Assembly (NCBI RefSeq): GCF_025698545.1
Contig: NC_068565.1
Span: forward strand, 6,448,001 to 6,512,000
Length of the DNA stretch: 64,000 bases
Source of the DNA: Gossypium raimondii
Taxonomy: Eukaryota; Streptophyta; Magnoliopsida; Malvales; Malvaceae
Direction of reading: 5' to 3'
A program made the position numbers and the translations under genes. The notes beneath the pieces are model-generated. The model made no database searches. It saw only the letters and a list, made by a program, of their open reading frames with translations, and was not told where the DNA came from. Below are positions 1 through 10,170 of the stretch, piece after piece; within the stretch, counting starts at the first letter, position 1; each line of letters begins with the position of its first letter.

Positions 1-1479
1 TACCATAAAATTTTCAGAATTTTTGGCCTAGGAAATAAGTAAATTTTATTCTTTAAAGTTTCCCCTATTTCACTTGTTGACAATTCCTACCCCTCTTCAC
101 TAAAAATTAATTATCTCATTGTACAGAATTCGGATGATGTTTCTGTTTGTTTCTTCTGAAAATAGACTCATTAAGGATTCTAACCATATAAATTATAACT
201 CATAATCATTTTTTTTACAATTTTTAATGATTTTTACAAAGTCATAACAGGGGAACCCGAATTCATTCTGACCTTGTCTCACAAGACCTATTATATCTCA
301 TGATTTACAATTCCATTGCTTACACCATTTCTTTTATAAGAAACTAGACTCAATAAGATTTAATTTCATATTTTACTCATCCTCTAATTCAATTTCTACA
401 ATTTTTTGGGATTTTTCAAAATTAACCTACTGCTGTTGTCCAAACTGTTTTAGTGCATGAGGTTAATTACCATTTTTCCCTAAACTTTCAATAAATGATA
501 ATTTCATCCTTGCTCAATTAACCTCTCAATTGAGCTGATTTTTCCTAAATTAACACATTATTCCATCACTTTAAACTACTTTATAACCTTTGGAAATCAT
601 AATTTTAGCATTAAACTTTAATTCCAAACTTTTTCACAATTAGGTCCTACAAATCAATTTCTATTGAAATCACCTAATAAAATCATCTCATAAACAAATT
701 AAAGCTTTACTTTCATCCTATTTCATCATAAAATTCCAGCACATATTCATAGCAACTTTCCATTTCATTCATAAAATCAAAAGCTAATGAATTTAGTAAT
801 AGGACCTAGTTGTAAAAGTCTTAGAAACACAAAGATTACAAGAAAAAGGCAAGAATTAACTCACTTGGTGCAAAAATTATGAAAAACCAGCTTGAAGAAA
901 CCCTTGGGACGTTTTTGGCTGATGAGAATGCAGAAAATATGAAGAGAATTCTAGATATTCCACTTTAGTCCTAACTTTTAAAGCAATTTTTGTAATATTC
1001 CAATTTTACCCTTAATTCTTCAATTCTCCTGATTTTTCTCAACTTATGCCGCCCAAAATATCTTCTTTTGGGATTATTTTCAATTTTTGTACCTCCTCAT
1101 TTAACAATTGAGCTATTTAATCCTTCTAGTAACTTTTACACCTTTTCAATTTAGTCCTTTTACGTAATTGACTATCCAAACATTAAAATTTTCTAACTAA
1201 ATTTTTATACCATATTACTAATATTTCATAATTATTTATAAAATTATTTTGACTCGGTTTTACGAGATCAAAGTCTCGATACCTTATTTTTACCCAATTT
1301 CTTCAATAATTTCTTTTTCTAACTAACCACTAAATCGGTAAAATTTTTCTATCGATATTTTCATACGATTTTCCTATCATATCAATATTCATGCAAAAAT
1401 ATTAAAATAAATTTATCTTTAAATCGGATTTGTGGTTACGAAACCACTATTCCGATAACTTTGAATTTGGGCCATTACA
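1..1479 (+). mobile_element. Ty3/gypsy-type LTR, 3' part (cut by window edge)
   Basis: AT-rich non-coding sequence with the composition of a plant gypsy LTR in plus orientation: many tracts of the form 'tttagtcct', a stretch near 1254-1285 about 'tcggttttacgagatc', then 'ggatttgtggttacgaaaccac' split around 1427-1447, and a terminal GGGCCATTACA ending at 1479. The 'TTTGTGGT...CGAAACCACT' stretch near the end is shared with the solo LTR at 39848-42613. No gene is visible in it. The 5' end lies outside the window, so whether this is a solo LTR or part of a full element cannot be told. Confidence 0.6.
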
Positions 1480-1510
1480 CCAGCAACGGTCTCAGGTAAG
1501 GGGTGTTACA
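1480..1510 (+). mobile_element. 31-bp relic of a second LTR terminus
   Basis: The stretch ends in AAGGGGTGTTACA, almost the same as the last bases of the plus-strand solo LTR that ends at 10165 (TTAAGGGGTGTTACA). It lies between the end of the first LTR (1479) and the homologous body of the minus-strand LTR (from 1511). It is best read as the right edge of another LTR left by nested insertion. Confidence 0.5.
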
Positions 1511-1932
1511 AATACACTTGTATTTTATTTTTACCTTACACTTGTCTTTTCTTAATTTATTTCATAATATGATAATATAATCAATTTAATTTATAATATA
1601 ATAATATAATAACAATAACAATATATTTTAGAATTAAACAATCATAAAAATCAAAGATTTTTATGCTTTGCCGTCTCATTCATTAGAATAGGCTTAATTG
1701 CCTATTTAGTCCCCCTTATCTTCTTTTAATCTATAATTAGACTTTCACACCTCATTCAATTCAGTCCTTTTTCCTAATATCTATTAACTAAGCTAAATTC
1801 ACCCAATTTGAACCTAATTAAACACTCAACTATACTCATGATTACTCCTAATAATTATTTACGAACTCAGTTTACTAAGATGGAGGCCCTATAACTCACT
1901 TTTCCGGTGCTTGTGAATTTCTGGTCATTACA
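1511..1932 (-). mobile_element. 3' LTR (start portion) of the minus-strand gypsy element
   Basis: On the minus strand this begins TGTAATGACC next to a polypurine tract. It matches, over about 400 bp, the outer end of the minus LTR at 12870-13265 and the start of the plus LTR at 6869-7600. The rest of this LTR is displaced to the left by the insertions at 1-1510 and is not in the window. Confidence 0.8.
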
Positions 1933-1945
1933 TTTCTCCCCGTTT
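1933..1945 (-). other. polypurine tract (PPT) of the gypsy element
   Basis: On the minus strand the sequence AACGGGGAGAAA directly precedes the LTR start TGTAATGACC. This is the expected position and composition of the plus-strand DNA priming site of a Ty3/gypsy retrotransposon. Confidence 0.75.
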
Positions 1946-4900
1946 AATAAATTTCGTCCTCGAAATTTACATGAGAAGAGATAAGGATATTGTGCTCTCA
2001 TAGTTTCCTCCAGTTCCCAAGTTGCTTCCTCTACATTATGATTTCTCCATAGCATTTTTACTAGAGGAACCCGTTTATTTCTTAATTCTTTCACTTCTCG
2101 AGCTAATATCTGAACCGACTCTTCTTCATAAGTTAAATCAGATTGAATTTCAATGTCTTCAGTAGGAATAACATGAGAAGGATCCGATCTATATCTCAGC
2201 AGCATCGAAACATGAAAAACATCATGAATTTTCTGTAGTTCTGGAGGTAAAGCTAACTGATAAGCGGCCGATTCGATTCTTTCTACAATCTCATATAGCC
2301 CGATATAACGAGGACTCAACTTTCTTTTTGACCAAATCTCAATACTTTCTTCTAAGGAGAGACTTTGAGAAATACTTTGTCTCCAACTGAATATTCAATG
2401 TCTCGACGTTTCAAATCAGCAAATGATTTCTGCTTATCAAAGGCTGCCTTTAATCTTTCTTGAATCTTCTTAACTATTTCCTCAGTTTCTTGAATTAATT
2501 CCGGTGCAATCACTTTTCTTTCATTCAATTCTGTCCAAAACACTGGTGATCTACATTTTCGACCATATAATACTTCATACAGGGCCATTTGAATACTTGA
2601 TTGGAAAATATTATTATACACAAATTCAGCTAATGGCAAATAACGTTCCCAACTAGATTCAAAATCGATGATACAAGCCCGAAGCATATCTTCTAGTATT
2701 TGAATTACCCGCTCTAACTGCCCGTCAGTTTGCGGATGAAATGCAGTACTGAAACTAAGCCGTGTATCCAATGACTCATGTAATTGCCTCCAAAATCTCG
2801 ATGTAAATCGAGGATCCCAATCTGAGATTATTGATATCGGAATACCATGCAGTCTTACAATTTCTCGGATATATACTTCAGCTAGTTTCTGCAATGACCA
2901 ATCGGTTTTGACCGCTATGAAATGTGCTGACTTGGTAAGTCTATCAACTATCACCCAAATGGCATTCTTCTTACTTGCTTACAACGGTAATCCTGTAACA
3001 AAATCCATTGTGATACAATTCCATTTCCACTCCGGAATACTAATAGGTTGAAGTAGACCTATCGGTACCTGATGTTTCGTTTTTACCCGCTAACATGTCA
3101 AACATTTACCAACATACTCGACTATATCTCTTTTTATTCCTGGCCACCAGTATAGTTCTCGTAAATTCCAATACATTTTCGTTCCACCAGGGTGCAATAC
3201 GAAAGAGCTATCGTGTGCTTCTCGAAGAATTAACTTTTTAAGCTCAGAAGTAGTTGGAATACATATTCGATTTTAGAATCTCAAACAATCATAATCATCA
3301 ACACTAAAATTTTCTGTCAGGCAATTCTGTACCATCTCTCTCTTTTTTAACAACCTATCATCTTCCAACTATGCTGATCTGATCTGATCAAACATTACTG
3401 ACTTTACTCTCATTTTGGTGAAAAGACTCACATCATCACTGATACTGAGCCGTGCAAACATTGCTCTTAATTTTATTGTAGCTTTTCTACTTAGTGCATC
3501 TGCTACCACGTTTGCCTTTCCCGGATGATAATCTATGACACAATCATAACCTTTTAGAAACTCGATCCACCGTCTCTGTCTCAAATTCAATTCCTTTTTG
3601 CGACAGAAGGTATTTGAGACTTTTTTGATCTGTATATATATAAAATTTTTCACCATAAAGATAATGTTTCCAAATCTTTAATGCAAAAATTATAGCTACT
3701 AGCTCTAAATCATGAGTCAGATAGTTACGCTCGTGTGGTTTCAATTGTCGAGATGCATAGGCTATTACCTTCTTGTCCTACATCAAAACATAGCCCAGAC
3801 CATTCAAAGAAGCATCACTGTATACTACAAAATCCTTACCTGATTCTGATAATGTCAGAATTGGTGCCTCGATTAACATTTGCTTTAATGTTTCAAAACT
3901 TCTCTGGCACTGATCATCCCAGATAAAACAAACATTCTTCTGTAGTAACTTGGTCATCGACAAAGCTATATTCAAAAAACCATTCACAAATCTTCTGTAA
4001 TACCTGGCTAAACCAAGAAAACTGCGTACCTCAAATACATTCTTCGGTGCTTTCCACTAAACAATTGCTTCAATCTTCTTCGGATCAACTCTGATTCCAT
4101 CTGTCGATACCACATGTCCCAAAAATACAACTTCTGATAACCAAAACTCGCATTTGTTGAGCTTTCCATATAGTTGCTTCTCCCGTAGAATCTGTAGCAC
4201 AATATTGAAATGATGATCATGTTCTGACTCTGACGTCGAATAGACCAGTATATCATCAATGAAGACTACCACAAACTGATCCAAATATGGCTGGAAAATA
4301 CGGTTCATTAAATCCATAAAAGCAACTGGGGCGTTAGTTAACCCGAACGACATCACCAAAAATTCATAATGACCATACCGAGTACGAAATGCAGTCTTTA
4401 GCACATCACTTTCTTTTACTTTCAGCTGATAATATCCGAATCTCAAGTTAATTTTCAAAAATACTTAGACTCCCTTCAATTGATCAAACAAATCGTCGAT
4501 GCGAGGCAACAAATACTTATTTTTTATTATTACCTTTTTCAACTATCGATAATTAATACATAATCGCATTGATCCATCTTTCTTCTTAATGAATAATATC
4601 GGAGCTCCCTACGGTGATATGCTCGGTCGAATAAAGCCACGGTCTAACAAGTCTTGCAACTGTATTTTTAGCTCCTTTAACTCTGTAGGTGACATCCGAT
4701 ACGGAGGTATAGATATAGGAGTAGTGCCCGAATAAACCTCTATAACAAACTTAACTTTTCTATCTGGCAGTAAACCCGGTAATTCTTTGGAAAATACATC
4801 AGGAAACTCACATACTGTCCGAATTTTACTGCACTGGCTTTTAATTGAATCTGAATTAATAATATATGCCAAATATGTTGAACAACCCTACTGCAGTAAT

Positions 4901-5085
4901 TTATTAGCCTTTATTGATGAAATAATACGTGCCAGCCCACTAGTGCGGATACGATTTACTTCAATCTGATCTTCACCTTCTGTCTGAATGCTGAATCTCT
5001 TTTTACAGCAGTCCAAAATCACTACATGCTCAGATATCCAATTCATCCCCAGTAATATATCAAAATCCCCAAATGGCATCATCAA
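1944..5085 (-). pseudogene. gypsy pol remnant (protease, RT, RNase H, integrase, chromo-like tail)
   Basis: Minus-strand fragments in several frames. Protease C-terminal motif FDILLGMNW is at about 5030-5065. RT runs from about 4870 to 4057 and keeps the active-site block FIDDIL with [10 protein letters not shown] before it. RNase H fragments lie at about 3985-3370 (YSDAS, then [10 protein letters not shown], then the linker DALSRKA). The integrase core is at 2954-2352: VDRLTKSAHF, ISDWDPRF and TDGQLERVIQ keep the D, D, E residues, although the usual SDRDPRF and TDGQSER are altered. The chromo-like tail with EEATWELE lies at about 2000-2319. Gaps at 2955-3368 and 4460-4608 are out of frame. 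Not functional. Confidence 0.85.
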
Positions 5086-5299
5086 TAGGTCAACAGGAAA
5101 AGTTTTATTCTATATAATTAACAAGCATCTCGGACAAACTTGATTCACTAATAATGTTTGCCCCAACGGACTCGACACCTCTATAAACACTCTAGACATT
5201 TCTGCTTTTAATTTTCCCGGATCAACTAATTTTAAATTAATATAGGAATGTGAAGATCCGGGATCAATCAAAGTATGAACAGGCTCAGAATACAGTAAA

Positions 5300-6565
5300 A
5301 ATATACGTATTACTACGTCGTGAGCATCGCCCTCTTCTCGGGTTCTGATGACATAAGCTCTGGCTGGTACTCTGGCATCGGATTGCTGAGTAACAATGTC
5401 ACTGCTTTTCTTAGCACCACCTCTCCTCTAGAAGCTGAACCACCTCTACCAGAACCTCTGCCTCTAACTATAAATATTGATATTTGTGATGTTTCTGGTG
5501 CAACACTATCAATTTTCGGACAATCTCTAATGAAATGATCTGTAGAACCACATTGGAAGCAGCCCCTAGTCAATTTCCAACATTCCCCTCTATGTTTCTT
5601 CCCACAATGTTGACAATCTGGAATTACTATTTCTTGATATGGACCTCTCACGCTACCAGTAGATACTGTCATCTGTTTCCCTCTACTTTTACCACATTTA
5701 TCCGATCTATAATTGGGTCTTCATCTACCTTGAAATTCCTTTGATCTTTTTGGCTGAAGATTTAAGCTGATAGTTCCCGCACTTTTCCCGGTTAGTCTGA
5801 CATTTTCAGTCTTTTTGTTGAGGCCAACACTTGCTCTACCATTTTGGTTTGCTCAATTCAATCTACGAACTCAGTAATACAGTGAGATACCAACTGTACC
5901 TTGATCTCGTCACGCAATCCCCATAAGAATCTTTTACAACTATCTGCTTCAGTTGGTATAAATTTTGAAGCGTATCTGCTGAGTCTCGAGAATTCTCTCT
6001 CATAATCTATTACTGACATGTCACCTTGTTGTAGCATTAAAAACTCTTGTTTCTTGTCTTCAATATACATCTCCCCAACATATTTCTTTTGAAATTCCTT
6101 CTAAAATAGATCTCATGTTATCTGATCTTTCGGTAGATGTCGAACCACTGATTCCCACCATTGGCAGGCTTCCTCTTGTAATAGAGAAATGACACAAATC
6201 AAGCACTCTCGGGGGATACATTCCAATTGCTGTAAAATTCTTTTGGTCGACTCCATCCAATTTTCAGCTGTTGATGGATCCACTTCTTTCAGACCCGTAA
6301 ATTCAGGGGCACTATATTTCTTTAATTCTCTTATCAGGGCCCTTCTTTGAATTGGTACTGAAGTCGTAGTAGGAGTAATTCCCGCTACTCTTTGTAAGGC
6401 ATTGGTAATTACTCGTAATCTATCAGAATCATCTCTATCATTTCTTCTTTCTACTATAGGAGGTTGATTTCTTACAGGGTTTATGCTAGGTGTTACCGAC
6501 TCGGTTTCATCTAACCCGTATGATTCTTCATCTCCAGTATACATTTCCTTTCTTTTATCTAACAT
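5300..6565 (-). pseudogene. gypsy gag remnant with zinc knuckle
   Basis: The minus-strand start is taken at 6565 (MLDKRKEM). The retrotransposon Gag domain follows (FTGLKEVDPSTAENWMES, then the QWWESV block). An in-frame TAG near 6107 interrupts it just before the usual FQKKYVGE motif, which continues at about 6095-5858 (FSRLSRYASKF). The nucleocapsid part at 5672-5313 has CQHCGKKHRGEC and a CX2CX4HX4C knuckle, CFQCGSTDHFIRDC. At least one stop and one frameshift break the reading frame. Confidence 0.82.
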
Positions 6566-6701
6566 CTTTAATCTATAAAATAGAAGCAAACAAATAGGTC
6601 AGCATCCAAAAATCCTGACTCAATTTTGACCCGACAGTGGCATGTACTTCTAGACTCAATTTCTAAACCCGATTTAGGCCAAGAATCGACTAAACCTAAT
6701 A

Positions 6702-6713
6702 GCTCTGATACCA
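6702..6713 (-). other. primer binding site (initiator tRNA-Met type)
   Basis: On the minus strand TGGTATCAGAGC lies six bases after the LTR end. This is the usual initiator Met tRNA 3'-end complement of plant Ty3/gypsy and Ty1/copia elements. It fixes the 5' LTR of the minus-strand element as beginning at 6720 on the plus strand. Confidence 0.88.
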
Positions 6714-6719
6714 ACAAAA

Positions 6720-6868
6720 TATAACACCTCTTAACCCTAAACCGTCACCGAAACAGGGTTACGAGGCATTACCGAACATATCAGACAATCTACAAATAAT
6801 TCTTGAACAAATAACAAACTTACTATAATATAATCATAATTTCATATAAATATTTTTATTACTAATTG
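6720..6868 (-). mobile_element. 5' LTR of the gypsy element, inner end (interrupted)
   Basis: About 150 bp that match the first part of the minus LTR copy at 10201-10345. The match stops at AATTG (6864-6868), where the plus-strand solo LTR begins, and resumes with the same AATTG at 10166. Confidence 0.8.
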
Positions 6869-9800
6869 TGTAATGAACCAAAATTTACAGGCACCAGAAA
6901 AGTGAGTTATAGGGCTTCCGTCTTAGTAAACTGAGTTCGTAAATAATTATTAGGAGTAATCATGAGTCTAGTTGAGTGTTTAATTAGGTTCAAATTGGGT
7001 GAATTTAGCTTAGTTAATAGAAATTAGGAAAAAGGACTGAATTGAATGAGGTGTGAAAGTCTAATTATAGATTAAAAGAAGATAAGGTAAGAGGTGATCA
7101 TGGGCCGGGCCGGGCCCAAACAAAATTTTAAACCCATTTTCTAGGCTCAGGCTCAGCCCAGCTCGAAATATGGACCTAAAAATTTGTCCAAGCTCAGCTG
7201 AAAGTAAAATTGCTAAGCCCGAGCCCGGCCCAGCCCATATTAAATATATATTTAATATATATAAAATATATATTTGATTAAAAATATATATTTGATTAAA
7301 AATAAAAAATATATATTTAATATAAAATTCGGGCCGGGCCCTGGCCAAAAAAGTTTTACCCGAGGCCCGACCCGTTTTCTAAACGGGCCTCATTTTTTTG
7401 CCCAAACTCATATTTTGGGTCTATATTTTTACCCAAACCCTCCCATTTTTCGGGCGGGCCGTCAGGCCGGGCCGAGTAGCTCAACGCATGATCACCTCTA
7501 GATAAGGGGGACTAAATAGGCAATTAAGTCTATTCTAATGAATGGGACGGCAAAGGATTTTTATGATTGTTTAATTATAAAATATATTATTATTGTTATT
7601 ATTTTATTATATTATTATATTATAAATTAAATTGATTATATTATTATATTATGAAATAAATTAAGTAAAGACAAGTGTAAGGTAAAAATAAAATACAAGT
7701 CTATTAATTTAAATGAGTACATTTGTATTATTTATATATAGTTAGTAAAAAGATATTTTATTATTTATTATTAATTAGTAAAAGATTTTTATATGATAAA
7801 TAAATTGAAATTATGACAGGTGGATGGTGATGATAAAATACAAATGTAAAATATATGTGTACATTTGTAATATTTATATTTGTTATTAAATAGATATTTA
7901 TTATAATAATAATAATTATTTTATTATTATTTAATTGATATTATATTATTAGATTAATGAACAAATTAATAAGTTGACAAATGTATGGTGATAGTAAAAT
8001 ACAAGTGTAATAAATCATATACATACAATTGTAAAATACATATTTATTTACTTAATATTTAAGAAATAATAATTATTAAACTAAAGTAAAATAAAAGAAC
8101 AAAAAGAAACAAAAGAAATAGAAAGAAACAGAATAGAAACGAAACACGGAGAAAAGAAAGACAAGGAAAGAATAAAAGAAAGAAAAAGGAGAAATAGGGT
8201 TTTAAAGCTTTGGATTTAATTTGATAAGTCAATTTAGTCCACTTTCTTATAATTTTGATGTTTTGGAGTCCTACAGTTGAATATTATTGAATTTAAGTTG
8301 AAATTTTGAAAATTAGTAGATTTTTAGTAGGATTCATGTTGAATAAATGATTGAATTAGGGTTTATTTGATAGAATTATTGATTAGAATTGATTAAATGA
8401 TTAAATTGTAAAGTAGGCTATAAGTTTTGTGTTGTAGGGACTAAATTGAAAGAAATTCGAAATTATGAAATTATGATGAAAATTTGATAGTTAAATTTAA
8501 GTTTATATGGAATTTGGGTAGGAATAAGATAGAAATTGTAATGGAAAATAGATGAATTTAGTTAGGACTAAAATTGGAATTTAAGTGAAAGTTAAATAGA
8601 AATTTAGTATTTAATGTAAATTAGTGATATATTAATGATTGTAAATTATTTTAATTTTCGTAGCTAACAAAGAACCCGAGACATCGGCAACGAAAGGAAA
8701 GGAAAAAGTTATCGAGGAGTAATCGCGAAATTCGGCTTTGTATTACTATAATTCAAGTTATTCATTATTAAATATAAATTTTAAATTTATTTAATTTATG
8801 GTTAGTAAATATTGAGGTAAGTAACTTTATTGAATTGAATTTAGAAAATTGAATTGAATGAGAAATATGTGTTAGAATTGAATTGAATTTTGATTAGTAA
8901 ATGAAAAAGTGAATTTGATATTGAAAGTAAATTTTGAAATGAAAGTGAGTTTGAATGGAGAATTGGAAACCCTATTAACTAGTCGAGCTGAGTCAGATAT
9001 AGTTGTCATCGCAAAGGATTGGAAGAGTTCAGGGATACTTCGACCTCGAGTCGATGAGACACTGGGTGTCACTAGTTTACTTCGGATAGATTCGATGAGA
9101 TACTGGGTATCACTTTACTTCGGCTAGGCCGATGTGACACTAGGTGTCAACTTTGCTTCAAACTATCCGATGAGGCATTGGGTGCCAATCTGGTGTGTTT
9201 GGCTGGATCCGTATATCCGCGAAAGTCCGAGTCTGTTAATAGGGGTAATTAATTGAAAAGTTAAATCGAACGAAATGAATCAGTTGAGCCATTGAAAAGA
9301 AACGTGATTGTGGAATATAATTTGAAAATGTGAATAGAAAGCATGAAGTAAATGTTCATGAGATAAATAATGGCTCAATGTGATAGTATAAGATATTAAC
9401 TAATGAAAGCCAAATTGAATTGTAGATATTGAGAAATGAAAGTTAAAAATGAATTAGTTTGGTAAATTTTTTTAAAGTTAAATGATTAAATTTACTTGAT
9501 TATTGTATTATAATTTGAATTATAGTAATACCACTGAGTATGATATACTCAGCGTACGGTTGTTTCCGTGCACAGGTTAGTAGAAATTAAGGTTCCGGCT
9601 CAGCATCTAGAGCAATCCCGACTTCAGTGCAAAATTTGGTGATGTAATCTTTCTTTTGGTAAAGTGGCATGTACTTAGGTGTTATATTGGTCACTTGAAA
9701 GTGTCTTATGCTTTTGGTTGAAAATGATACTAAAATGATATTTTCATACCTAGTGTAATGAAATGGAAATAGAATTATCATAACATATTTGGTATATTTG

Positions 9801-10165
9801 GTAACAAGTTGAAATAGAATGAATGAAGTTTATTAGTTTAAACAATATATGCAAATATTTATTTAGTAAATTACTAAGTTGATACTTAAGATATATTTTG
9901 TGTTTTTGAAATCTGAAATTGTATGTATTATGATATTGGTTTTGAATTGGTTGCGGTTTGAAATTGCAGGGAAGGTTAAATATTTATAAAGGGGAGTTTT
10001 TTTTTTTAAATGAAGTCAATTAGTAATAAAAATATTTATATGAAATTATGATTATATTATAATAAGTTTGTTATTTGTTCAAGAATTATTTGTAGATTGT
10101 CTGATATGTCCGATAATGCCTCGTAACCCTGTTCTGGCAACAGTGTAGGGTTAAGGGGTGTTACA
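6869..10165 (+). mobile_element. Plus-strand solo gypsy LTR, 3297 bp, TSD AATTG
   Basis: It starts TGTAATGA and ends GGGGTGTTACA, and is flanked on both sides by AATTG (6864-6868 and 10166-10170), a perfect 5-bp target-site duplication. No internal domain is present, so it is a solo LTR formed by LTR-LTR recombination. It is the same family as the minus LTR at 10201-13265, in opposite orientation. It carries a tandem array of about 40 bp (9050-9195) of the form 'gatgagacactgggtgtcac', and a 412-bp MITE at 7088-7499. Confidence 0.87.
7088..7499. mobile_element. hAT-like MITE, 412 bp, 8-bp TSD
   Basis: Terminal inverted repeats include GAGGTGATCATG at the left and CATGATCACCTC at the right. 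The 8-bp repeat AGATAAGG flanks both ends (7080-7087 and 7500-7507). The interior is unusual: GC-rich, repeated GGGCCGGGC-like blocks around an AT-rich core of TATATTTAATATA type. The two sister LTR copies (near 1720 and 13065) have an uninterrupted site. An 8-bp duplication and short TIRs fit hAT MITEs; assignment to a named family would need a search. Confidence 0.82.
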
Positions 10166-10170
10166 AATTG

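Larger units (their letters stand above)
1933..6719 (-). mobile_element. Ty3/gypsy (chromovirus-like) retrotransposon internal region, decayed
   Basis: Reading on the minus strand the order is primer binding site, gag, protease, reverse transcriptase, RNase H, integrase, chromo-like C-terminus and polypurine tract, the standard Ty3/gypsy order. Every domain is recognisable, but the frame is broken many times by stops and frameshifts, so no polyprotein can be made. Gene order and the C-terminal EEATWELE motif point to a Tekay/Del-type chromovirus (in cotton, Gorge3-like); that sublineage call is an inference. The element spans from beyond the left edge to 13265 if its LTRs are counted. Confidence 0.88.

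Noticed and set aside
7061..7501. Open frames in a GGGCC-rich region.
   Set aside because: The region is a MITE with TIRs and TSD; frames are a by-product of GC-rich inverted blocks.
8909..9127. A 72-codon open frame found in the plus LTR and again, nearly identical, at 11249-11467 in the minus LTR.
   Set aside because: Both lie in the same place of the same LTR family and are built on LTR tandem repeats. Their similarity reflects LTR homology, not protein selection.
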